Source: Lysobacteraceae bacterium
GTDB taxonomy: Bacteria; Pseudomonadota; Gammaproteobacteria; Xanthomonadales; Ahniellaceae
Direction: 5' to 3'
Assembly (NCBI GenBank): GCA_021299185.1
Contig: JAJTHZ010000112.1
Location: 1 to 44,544 of the forward strand
Length of the DNA stretch: 44,544 bases
Shown: positions 19,401-25,742 of the stretch, piece by piece
Layout of the letters: every line of letters begins with the position of its first letter
How positions within the stretch are numbered: the stretch's first letter is position 1
Notes under the pieces: model-generated
What the model saw: the letters and a program-made list of their open reading frames with translations, nothing else
Databases searched by the model: none
Told to the model about the DNA's origin: nothing
Position numbers and translations under genes: made by a program

Positions 19401-20825
19401 GTCGACGGCGCCGGTGCCAGCGCCACGCGGGCCTACACGCTGGCCGTCGCGGCGGCGCCGCCGTCGCCGCCGGCGCCGCGCTACAGCGTGACGCCGTCGC
19501 GGATCGACTTCGGCGCGGTGCGGGTCGGCACCTCGGCCACCGTGCCGGTGGTGGTGCGCAACATCTCGCGCACCCCGTTCAACCCGGACATCGAGATCAG
19601 CGGCGATCCGATCCTGCTGCTTAACTCCGCGTTCTCCGCCAACGACGGCACCTGCAACACCACGCTGGCGGTCGGGGCTTCGTGCACCATGAACGTCATC
19701 TTCCGCCCGCGCCGCGGCGGCGGGGTGTCGGCTTCGGGCAGTGCGCGGGTGAGCACGCCGTTCATCGGCAGCATCACGACCACGCTCGCCAACCTCGAGC
19801 TGGTCGGCGTCGGTGACGGCCGCCTGGTCGACCTCGGTCCGGCGGGCATCGACTTCGGCACCCAGGTCACCGGCACCACGACCTCGGTCGCGATCTCGAT
19901 CGCCAATCCGACCGGCTCGCGGCTGCGCGTGTCGGGCGGCGCGCTGACCAGCAGCGCGGGCTTCCAGGGGCCGATCTCCGGCTGCGGCGCGACGCTGGAT
20001 CCGGGCGCGTCGTGCAGCATCGTCTATCGCTTCGTGCCCGCCGTGCAGGGCGCGTTCCAAAGCGCGGCGCGCTTGCGCTTCGAGCAGGACTCGGGCCTGC
20101 TGCTGCCCTTGTTCAGCGACACCTTCGACATCCTGCTCGCCGGCATCGGCACCAACGTGGCGCAGGCCACGTCGACCCGCCCGGTGACGCTGGACTTCGG
20201 CCCGGTGCAGGTCGGCCGCAGCGCCACCCTGCTGGTGACCACGCAGAACGTGTCGGCCGCCAACGTCAGCGTCGGCGGCGGCACCTTCCCGTCCGCCGAC
20301 GTCGCCTGGCAGCGCGGACCGGCCTGCGCTGCGCCCACCGCGCCCGGCGGAACCTGCCTGCTCGACTATTCGTTCCTGCCGCGCGAGGCGATCGACTACG
20401 CGATCAACACCGCGCTCACCGTGACCCAGGGCGCGCAGTCGCGGCAGGTCGCCCTGAGCCTGGCCGGGCAGGGCACCGGCACGCTGGCGCGCATCGCGCC
20501 CATGCGCGTCGACCTCGGCCGCGTGCCGGTCAACGGCAGCAGCAGCGCGCAGGTGACGATCAGCAACACCAGCGAGGTCACGCTCGCGGTCTCCAGTTCG
20601 CTCGCCACGCCTTTCGTGCGCCTCGTCGGCTGCGGTGCCTCGCTGGCGCCGGGCGCGAGCTGCACCTTGACCTACCGGCTCGATGGCGCTCCCGAACTGG
20701 TCGGCTTCCAGACCGCCGACGCGCGGATCCGGCTCGAGAACGTCGCCGGCGGCTACCTGCAGCAGTCGGTGGTCACGCTGACCGGCGAAGTGGTCGACGC
20801 CATCTTCGAGGACGGCTTCGAGTAG
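16455..20825 (+). CDS. giant secreted parallel beta-helix protein with PIG and ASH-like domains
   Basis: 1,456-residue exported protein. The signal peptide is residues 1-23 (cut near APAAN). A CSLREA-like start (NTCTLRAAIQQGNALAG) leads into a right-handed beta-helix of about 550 residues rich in GN.I..N/ISGN turns. Three He_PIG-type Ig-like repeats at about 733-1000 carry G.PPG/L.L...TGV..G.PT..G...F.V.V.D. Four ASH/choice-of-anchor-D-type domains at about 1009-1440 carry (I/L)DFG.V.VG....V...N and GASC...Y.F.P. It ends AIFEDGFE. GGGGAG lies before the ATG. The layout suggests a cell-surface or matrix protein; there is no catalytic motif, and some beta-helix proteins are lyases. Confidence 0.85.
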   Translation: MNRPLLRGLLLWACLWPGVAPAANFLVRNAGSGADSNTADNVCSTATPANANTCTLRAAIQQGNALAGTHSVTFDPAVQTIVLSASLPQVTSRFTFDGSNPANGASGGRVVIDGGQVNGCFDLRETSTAVSPNGARGSTVKNFVIRRCQGAGISLSGHGYTITGNRIGTNPAGSAASGGADANTGDGISVSGTVTPPPAAPNIASLVADPPQTYGAIAAYSASLQTILAAVASPNLISGNVVSGNNGVGIVLFGQGTVNTIVAGNIVGLSADGLAAVPNGRGPGNRDGIRLEGTAWGNFIGPGNLVSGNSGSGIALQSGAVLLPNFVAGNLVGLGSAPTDVGNAENGITVDSRPNGNADPGLDNPTGFAAFIGPANTISDNRSDAGGADFDVVAADTSGGLLVTGASRGVEVFANVVGLATFPAGATPLGQLQYGNSGNGMVITVPGVRISRNLVLANGRHGILLRGAATTGTRILGNFIGVSVPTGLSPVVSLGNAGDGIHVFAAGASTIGGPAASDRNTIAANGRNGIALRQGSVTAGWANLIQRNAIYGNARGGSGIGIDLERVPNLPDGFNPNALPTNYANFDQLAPILCGGDPLPPECGGGSGPSFGGGGTALRWTLPLRPPLLSYPLRVEFFALPADGSGMSFLGEQQVTVDTLGRPTGAGCSNGICAATVGGSTDTSGQSIVATATDLLLADVPPTGDQPPQALSPSNNTSEFSTPVAAVRALEVATPAPLPPATTQTPYALAFQAVGGSGTYTNWNVAAGALPSGLVLAPATGVLSGSPTAAGTFNFAVRVTDSDGAQATGGYAITVTALPALAITTASPLPQATVGSAYSRTFGATGGSGGYTGWTVGIGSAPPGLSLASGTGVLAGTPTTPGTYEFIVQVSDSSDNLASRGYTLSVVPAPVPLAISTAPPLPAATEGADYSVDFDATGGSGVYAGWSVSAGMLPGGLVLDAATGVASGRPTAAGSFDFTVRVVDGAGASATRAYTLAVAAAPPSPPAPRYSVTPSRIDFGAVRVGTSATVPVVVRNISRTPFNPDIEISGDPILLLNSAFSANDGTCNTTLAVGASCTMNVIFRPRRGGGVSASGSARVSTPFIGSITTTLANLELVGVGDGRLVDLGPAGIDFGTQVTGTTTSVAISIANPTGSRLRVSGGALTSSAGFQGPISGCGATLDPGASCSIVYRFVPAVQGAFQSAARLRFEQDSGLLLPLFSDTFDILLAGIGTNVAQATSTRPVTLDFGPVQVGRSATLLVTTQNVSAANVSVGGGTFPSADVAWQRGPACAAPTAPGGTCLLDYSFLPREAIDYAINTALTVTQGAQSRQVALSLAGQGTGTLARIAPMRVDLGRVPVNGSSSAQVTISNTSEVTLAVSSSLATPFVRLVGCGASLAPGASCTLTYRLDGAPELVGFQTADARIRLENVAGGYLQQSVVTLTGEVVDAIFEDGFE

Positions 20826-20828
20826 CGC

Positions 20829-20860
20829 CGACGCGCCGGGGCGATGGCGCCCCGGCGTCG
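20829..20860 (+). terminator. hairpin after the beta-helix gene
   Basis: CGACG-CG-CCGGGGCG pairs with CGCCCCGGCGTCG around an ATGG loop: 13 bp with a two-base bulge, starting four bases after the stop codon. It is a probable terminator separating this gene from the lipase operon. Confidence 0.55.
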
Positions 20861-20865
20861 CGCGT

Positions 20866-20899
20866 GGCACTCCCGCGCCGGTTCGGGCGCGGGGGTGCC
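20866..20899 (+). promoter_or_regulatory. hairpin abutting the lipase start codon
   Basis: GGCACTCCCGCGCC (20866-20879) pairs with GGCGCGGGGGTGCC (20886-20899) over 14 bp, including one G-T pair, with a GGTTCG loop. The ATG follows at 20900. The only candidate ribosome binding site (GGGGG, 20891-20895) is inside the stem. It may control translation of the operon's first gene, or be a second terminator. Confidence 0.5.
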
Positions 20900-21790
20900 A
20901 TGGCGGGAGCGATCACCAACCTGGTGTTCCAGGGCGGTGGGGTGAAAGGTATTGCGTACGCGGGGGCGTTGCAGGCGCTCGAGCGGCGCGGGCTGCTGCC
21001 CGGCGTGCGCGGGCTGGCGAGGGCTTCGGCCGGCGCCTTCACCGCGATGCTGGTGGCGGTGGGCTGCGATGCGGCGACCATCGCGCGCATCGCCACCGGC
21101 ACCGACTACCGGTCGCTCGAGGACCACTTCGACCCGCTGCGGCTGGCTACCCACTACGGCCTGTACCGCGGCGAGGCGCTGCACGCGTGGATCGCCGGCG
21201 CCTTCGCCAGCACCGGGCTCGACCCGCGGCTGGACTTCGACGCGCTCGCCGCCGCCACCGGCCGCGACCTGCGCGTGTTCGCCACCGACCTCAGCCACCG
21301 CATGGCGCGCGAATTCTCGGCGCGCGCCACGCCGCGCGTGGCGGTGGTCGACGCGGTGCGCGCCTCGATGTCGATCCCGCTGATGTTTCCCGCGTGGCGA
21401 TTCACCGGCGGCGAGCCCGACGACCATCTCTACGTCGATGGCGGCGTGGTGATGAACTACCCCATCGCCGCCTTCGACGAGGACGCCCCGGCGCACGCCA
21501 CGCTCGGCTTCCGCCTCGTGCCCGGTTCCGCGCCGGTGCCGATCCCGGGGGCGTGGGACCATCCGGCGAGCTACGTGCACGCGCTGTTCGGCGCCATCCT
21601 CGCCGCACAGTCGATCGACGTCGCGGCGCAGCCGCTGGACCGCATGCGCAGCGTGGCGATCGACGACTTCGGCATCGCCGCCACCGATTTCCACCTCATG
21701 GCCGCGCAGCAGCAGGCCCTGTTCGACGCCGGCCGCAGCGCCACCGACGCCTTCCTCGACGCCCGCGCGTCCCGCCCAGGAGCCGCATGA
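20900..21790 (+). CDS. patatin-like phospholipase
   Basis: 296-residue cytoplasmic patatin-fold lipid acyl hydrolase. The oxyanion motif GGGVKG (residues 12-17) is followed by the nucleophile Ser43 in RASAGAF. The usual GxSxG has Ala in place of the first Gly. The catalytic Asp is Asp180 in VDGGVVMNYP. Family members release fatty acids from phospholipids or other acyl lipids. It is the first gene of a five-gene operon and overlaps the P450 start by four bases. Context suggests that it frees the fatty acid used by the following haem enzymes; this is inference. Confidence 0.88.
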   Translation: MAGAITNLVFQGGGVKGIAYAGALQALERRGLLPGVRGLARASAGAFTAMLVAVGCDAATIARIATGTDYRSLEDHFDPLRLATHYGLYRGEALHAWIAGAFASTGLDPRLDFDALAAATGRDLRVFATDLSHRMAREFSARATPRVAVVDAVRASMSIPLMFPAWRFTGGEPDDHLYVDGGVVMNYPIAAFDEDAPAHATLGFRLVPGSAPVPIPGAWDHPASYVHALFGAILAAQSIDVAAQPLDRMRSVAIDDFGIAATDFHLMAAQQQALFDAGRSATDAFLDARASRPGAA

Positions 21791-23010
21791 AGACCGCCCC
21801 GTTCTCGCTCGCCGACCATCGCCCCGGCCGCATCGGCCAGGTCGTGCTGGACCTGCTGATGCGCCGCATCGTGCCCGGGCTGTTCGGACTGCTGCGCGGC
21901 ATCGCACCGGTGTTCCGCGTGCCGTTCACCAACGTCACCCTGGTCACCCGTTTCGACGACGTGCAGGAGATCTGCTCGCGCCACGACGAATTCCCCGTGC
22001 CCTACCAGCGCATGGTCGACCACCTCGACTGGGTGCCGACCTTCCTGCTGGCGATGAAGGACACGCCCGAGTACCGGCAGACCCTGGCCCAGGTGCACGC
22101 GCTGTGGCGCTACGAGGACCTGCCGCGCGTGCGCGCGATCGCGAAAGAGGCGAGCGAGGCCGCGCTGGCGCGCGCCGGCGGACGCATCGACGCGATCCAG
22201 GACGTGATGGTGCCGGTCACGCTGGCGGTGATCGAGCGCTACTACGGCATCCCGGTGCGCGAGGCCGACTTCGCGCCGTTCCGCGACGGCGCGATGTACA
22301 TCGCGGGCTATCTGTTCGGCCCGCAGACCCTGTCGCCGGAGAAGATCGCGACCGCGAAGCAGGCGATCGCCGGCGTGTGGAAGGTGATCGACGAGGCGAT
22401 CGCCGCCGCGCGCGCCAACCCGCTGCCGGAAGACACCATCATCGGCCGCTGCCACGCGCTGAAGATCACCGACGATGCGCATTTGCGCTCCTACCTGATG
22501 GGCATGATCGTCGGCTACCTGCCGACCAACACCAATGCCAACGGCCGCGTGCTCGACGTGGTGATGAACGAGCCGGCGGCGCTGGACGCCGCGCTCGCCG
22601 CGGCAGGGCAGGGCGACTACGACGGCATCCTGCGCGTGGTCCACGAGGCCCTGCGCATGAACTACATCCTGCCCGGCCTGTGGCGCACCACGTCCGAGCC
22701 GCGGGTGATCGGCGTCGGCACCACGCGCGAGCGCACGATCGAGGCCGGGCGCCTGATCTACATCTCGTTCATGGCCGCGATGATGGACCCGCGGCGCATC
22801 GCCGACCCGAAGCGCTTCGACCCGAACCGCTCGAAGGACGTCTACATGGTCTACGGCTACCAGTTCCACTACTGCGTGGGCTGGGCGATCTCGGATGCGA
22901 TGATGATGGAGATCTTCATGGCCATCATGCGCTGCCGTCCGCGCCAGCAGGGCCGACTGGTGATGAACGGCAACTTCCCCTGGAACCTCGTGCTCGAGTA
23001 CGGGGCCTGA
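21787..23010 (+). CDS. atypical cytochrome P450
   Basis: 407-residue soluble P450. The K-helix ExxR motif is Glu287-Ala-Leu-Arg290. The haem-thiolate Cys363 sits in VYGYQFHYCVGWAISDA. It keeps Gly357, His361 and Gly365 of the usual FGxGxHxCxG but has Tyr for the Phe and Gln359 for the second Gly. The I-helix region (about 238-254, MGMIVGYLPTNTNANGR) lacks the usual acidic-Thr pair that serves oxygen activation, as also happens in P450s that act on hydroperoxides (CYP74, CYP8, CYP152 types). There is no ferredoxin or reductase gene nearby. Together these suggest a peroxide- or hydroperoxide-using P450. Confidence 0.85.
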   Translation: MKTAPFSLADHRPGRIGQVVLDLLMRRIVPGLFGLLRGIAPVFRVPFTNVTLVTRFDDVQEICSRHDEFPVPYQRMVDHLDWVPTFLLAMKDTPEYRQTLAQVHALWRYEDLPRVRAIAKEASEAALARAGGRIDAIQDVMVPVTLAVIERYYGIPVREADFAPFRDGAMYIAGYLFGPQTLSPEKIATAKQAIAGVWKVIDEAIAAARANPLPEDTIIGRCHALKITDDAHLRSYLMGMIVGYLPTNTNANGRVLDVVMNEPAALDAALAAAGQGDYDGILRVVHEALRMNYILPGLWRTTSEPRVIGVGTTRERTIEAGRLIYISFMAAMMDPRRIADPKRFDPNRSKDVYMVYGYQFHYCVGWAISDAMMMEIFMAIMRCRPRQQGRLVMNGNFPWNLVLEYGA

Positions 23011-23013
23011 GCC

Positions 23014-23664
23014 ATGGCCTTCATGCAGCAGTCGTTCGAGGGCAAGGCCACGCCGATGACGGTGATCACGCCGATGCGTCCGCGCTGGCGGCCGCTGGTG
23101 TGGGCAATCCTCGCCGTGTTCCGGCACTTGAAGCTCGGCGTGGTCAAGGAACTGGCCTTCATCCACTTCGCGCGCTGGCTGCTGGTCAAGCGCGGGCGCT
23201 TGCCGCACCTCTCGCCGCGGCAGCCGGTGGAGCGGCTGGACGACGACTGGTTCGTGTTCACCACCAACTTCAACGGGCCGTGGGACCAGTACATCGACGC
23301 CTTCGGCATGGTGGGCGGCGTGCGCGGCGGGCTGGACTGGCTGTGGTGGACCTCGCGTGGCTTCCCCGGCGCGTGGCCGATGCGGCCGTTCAAGCGCTAC
23401 ATCCGGTACTTCGAATATCCGCTGGACCTCTATTGCAACGCCTATCCGGGTGCCTCGGTGCGCGACATCGCCTGCGCGCTGGAACTCTCGTCGCGGCTCG
23501 ACGCCTTCCTCGCCGCCACGCCGCCGGACGAGGACGCGGCCGCCTTCGCGCGGCGCTGGTGCGCCTTCCTCGACGCGGTCGCGCCGACCCTGGGCGACAC
23601 CGGTGCGCAGTTGCAGGAGATCCCGTCGCCGCACAGCAAGGTGCCGCTGGAGTTGCGCTCGTGA
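23014..23664 (+). CDS. uncharacterised protein A of the P450/DyP operon
   Basis: 216-residue protein that I cannot assign to a named family. A mildly hydrophobic helix (about 24-60) is followed by FIHFARWLLVKRG and then DDDWFVFTTNFNGPWDQYIDAF (about 76-97). This pattern resembles one strand-helix unit of a ferredoxin-like (dimeric alpha/beta-barrel) domain, the fold DyP peroxidases use. The middle is rich in Trp and Tyr (LDWLWWTSRGFPGAW). It starts three bases after the P450 stop, and its stop overlaps the next gene by four bases (GTGA). It may be an accessory or substrate-handling protein for the operon's enzymes. Real gene: high confidence; role: unknown. Confidence 0.8.
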   Translation: MAFMQQSFEGKATPMTVITPMRPRWRPLVWAILAVFRHLKLGVVKELAFIHFARWLLVKRGRLPHLSPRQPVERLDDDWFVFTTNFNGPWDQYIDAFGMVGGVRGGLDWLWWTSRGFPGAWPMRPFKRYIRYFEYPLDLYCNAYPGASVRDIACALELSSRLDAFLAATPPDEDAAAFARRWCAFLDAVAPTLGDTGAQLQEIPSPHSKVPLELRS

Positions 23665-24248
23665 GCCGCGTGCCCAAGCCGCATTCGTTCCTCACCGCGC
23701 TGTCGCCGATCGACCGCCAGGACGACGCCGGCGGCGCGCGACTGGCCGCGATCCGCGCCGCGCTCGCCGCGCACACGCAGTACGGCAGCCCGTTCCGCGA
23801 GTGCCCGACGGCCCACATGGTGCGCATGCAGGTGATCGACGCGCTCAAGCCCGCGATGGGCGACACCTCGGGCGTGCACCTGCGCTCGGCGTGGCTGCTG
23901 TGCGTGGCCGAGCTCGACGGCGGCGTGGACGACTTCCTCGATGCGCTGTACCGCACCGATCCGGATTTCGTGCATGCGACCTGGGGGCAGTGCACGGGCT
24001 ACCCGCCCTATCGCGGGGCGGTGTTCCTGCGCCGCTACATCGCGCGCTGCCGGATGGGCGGTGAGCTGCCGTATGCGGCGTTTCCGGCCAGCGTGGCGCA
24101 GGTGCAGGCCGCGATCGCGCGCAAGGAGTGCCTCGGGGCGCTCGCCGCCGCCACCCAGGGCCTCGACGATGCCGCGGCGCAGGCGGCCTTCCGCGCCGCG
24201 CGCGGCGAGCTCGAGCGTCCCACGGCCACGCGCCCGGGAGGCCTCTGA
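23661..24248 (+). CDS. uncharacterised protein B of the P450/DyP operon
   Basis: 195-residue protein starting at GTG 23661, which overlaps the preceding stop. No named family is recognised. Residues 51-80 (AHMVRMQVIDALK, then LRSAWLLCVAELDGGVDDFLDALYR) parallel the FIHFARWLLV ... FVFTTNFNGPWDQYIDAF layout of protein A. This suggests related ferredoxin-like domains. The centre has WGQCTGYP and FLRRYIARCRM with two cysteines. It ends two bases before the DyP gene. The first ATG in frame lies far downstream, so the GTG is well supported. It may form a complex with protein A or with the peroxidase. Confidence 0.8.
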   Translation: MSRVPKPHSFLTALSPIDRQDDAGGARLAAIRAALAAHTQYGSPFRECPTAHMVRMQVIDALKPAMGDTSGVHLRSAWLLCVAELDGGVDDFLDALYRTDPDFVHATWGQCTGYPPYRGAVFLRRYIARCRMGGELPYAAFPASVAQVQAAIARKECLGALAAATQGLDDAAAQAAFRAARGELERPTATRPGGL

Positions 24249-24250
24249 CC

Positions 24251-25648
24251 ATGGCCGCACCGGTGCTCGACCTGACCGACATCCAGGCCCAGTTCGGCGG
24301 CTACGACCGGCACTGGCCGGTGGGCCGCTTCTGGTACCTGCGCTGGGAAACGCCCGACGCCGGCCGCGCCCTGCTGGCGCGCCTGCCGCCGCTGGCGCAT
24401 TGCCTGCACCTCGACGATTCCGACACCGCGATCGCGGTCAACGTGGCCTTCACCCATCGCGGGCTGGCCGCGCTCGGCCTCGATCCGACGATGCTGGACT
24501 CGTTCCCCGAGGATTTCCGCCAGGGCATGCGCGCGCGCGCGCCGCTCAACGGCGACACCGGGCCCAACGACCCGCAGTGCTGGGACGACGCGTGGCAGGG
24601 CGGTGGCGTGCACGGTTGGGTCGGTGCCTATGCGCGCAGCGCGCAGGCGCTGGAGGAGTTCGCGCGCGACTTCGAGACCTGGTTGTCGGCGACGCCGCAC
24701 CTGGTGCGCGCGGGCAGCGAGGACGTGTCGCGCTTCTACGCCGATCCCGCGCGGCCGATGCACATCGACGACCCTGCCTCCAACCCGAGCCGCCCGGTGG
24801 TACTGGAGCATTTCGGCTTCCGCGACGGCGTGAGCAACCCGCCGGTCGCCGGCATGCCGCAGGATGGCCCGGCCACCGGGATCGGGATGCTGAACAAGGA
24901 CGGCTCCTGGTCGCCGCTGCCGGCCGGTGAATTCCTGCTCGGCCAGGTCGACGCCGATGGCGAGGTGCCGCCCGGGCCGCAGCCCGAGTCGCTGGCGCGC
25001 AATGGCTCGTTCATGGTGCTGCGCAAACTGGAACAGGACGTCGACGGTTTCCGCGCCTACGTCGCGGGCGTCGCCGCCGGCGCCGGCATCGGGGCCGACG
25101 CGCTCGCCGCGCGCTTCTTCGGTCGCCATCGCGACGGCACGCCGCTGGCCGATCCGTCGACCCTGAACGGCTTCACCTTCGGCGACGATCCGCAGGGGCG
25201 GCGCTGCCCGCTGGGCGCCCACCTGCGGCGCGCCAACCCGCGCGACAGCATGGGGTTCGGCACCGTGCTGGTGGATCGCCACCGCATCCTGCGAAATGGC
25301 ATCACCTACGGCCAGCCGGTGCCGCACGGCGTGCTGCAGGCCGAGGTCAACGGGGACGCCGGCCAGGGCCTGATGTTCATCGCGTTCAACACTTCGTTCG
25401 CCGGCCAGTTCGAGTTCGTGACCCAGCAGTGGCTCAACTTCGGCAACGACCAGAACCAGGGCAACGACCGCGACCCGGTGGTCGGCGTGCAGGTGCCGCC
25501 GGCGCGGTTCGTGGTGCCCGGCGACGGCCTGCGCCCGACCGTGGTCTGCGCCGGACTGCCGCAGTTCGTGCGCCTGCGCGGCGGGGACTACTTCTTCCTG
25601 CCGGGCATCGCGGCGGTGGCGGCGCTGGCGTCCGGGCCGGGGGGGTGA
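24251..25648 (+). CDS. DyP-type haem peroxidase
   Basis: 465-residue dye-decolorising-peroxidase-type enzyme. The distal motif is GFRDG (residues 189-193, Asp192). The proximal haem ligand is His324 in RRCPLGAHLRRANPRD. The distal Arg is probably Arg348 in ILRNGITYG. The segment FEFVTQQWLN near residue 387 is also typical. No Tat or Sec signal is present, so it is cytoplasmic. The length fits the longer DyP classes. DyPs use peroxide to oxidise dyes, phenols and other substrates. As the last gene of the lipase-P450 operon it may share a peroxide or lipid hydroperoxide substrate with the P450. Confidence 0.92.
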   Translation: MAAPVLDLTDIQAQFGGYDRHWPVGRFWYLRWETPDAGRALLARLPPLAHCLHLDDSDTAIAVNVAFTHRGLAALGLDPTMLDSFPEDFRQGMRARAPLNGDTGPNDPQCWDDAWQGGGVHGWVGAYARSAQALEEFARDFETWLSATPHLVRAGSEDVSRFYADPARPMHIDDPASNPSRPVVLEHFGFRDGVSNPPVAGMPQDGPATGIGMLNKDGSWSPLPAGEFLLGQVDADGEVPPGPQPESLARNGSFMVLRKLEQDVDGFRAYVAGVAAGAGIGADALAARFFGRHRDGTPLADPSTLNGFTFGDDPQGRRCPLGAHLRRANPRDSMGFGTVLVDRHRILRNGITYGQPVPHGVLQAEVNGDAGQGLMFIAFNTSFAGQFEFVTQQWLNFGNDQNQGNDRDPVVGVQVPPARFVVPGDGLRPTVVCAGLPQFVRLRGGDYFFLPGIAAVAALASGPGG

Positions 25649-25658
25649 CCGGTGGCGG

Positions 25659-25687
25659 CTGACAGCGCGCCGGCCGGCGGGTAGAGT
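25659..25687 (+). promoter_or_regulatory. sigma-70-like promoter for the diguanylate cyclase gene
   Basis: CTGACA (25659-25664), a 17-base spacer, then TAGAGT (25682-25687). It lies 11 bases after the DyP stop and about 55 bases before the GTG at 25743. Confidence 0.6.
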
Positions 25688-25742
25688 CCTTGCTTTGCGG
25701 GCCCGTGACCCGGGCGGGTCGCCCGCTGCCAGGGGCAACATC

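Noticed and set aside
16305-20870. Antisense open frame of about 1,500 codons opposite the beta-helix gene
   Set aside because: Long antisense frames are expected in very GC-rich coding DNA. The translation is His/Arg/Gly-rich with no domain, while the plus strand gives clear domains and a signal peptide.
21571-23634. Antisense open frame opposite the P450 and protein A genes
   Set aside because: It is a shadow of the P450 frame; the plus strand carries ExxR and the Cys loop.
20900-25648. The lipase-P450-DyP operon as an anti-phage defence island
   Set aside because: Patatin-like effectors occur in some defence systems, but there is no nucleotide cyclase, nuclease, ATPase or sensor gene in the operon; haem oxidoreductases point to lipid chemistry.
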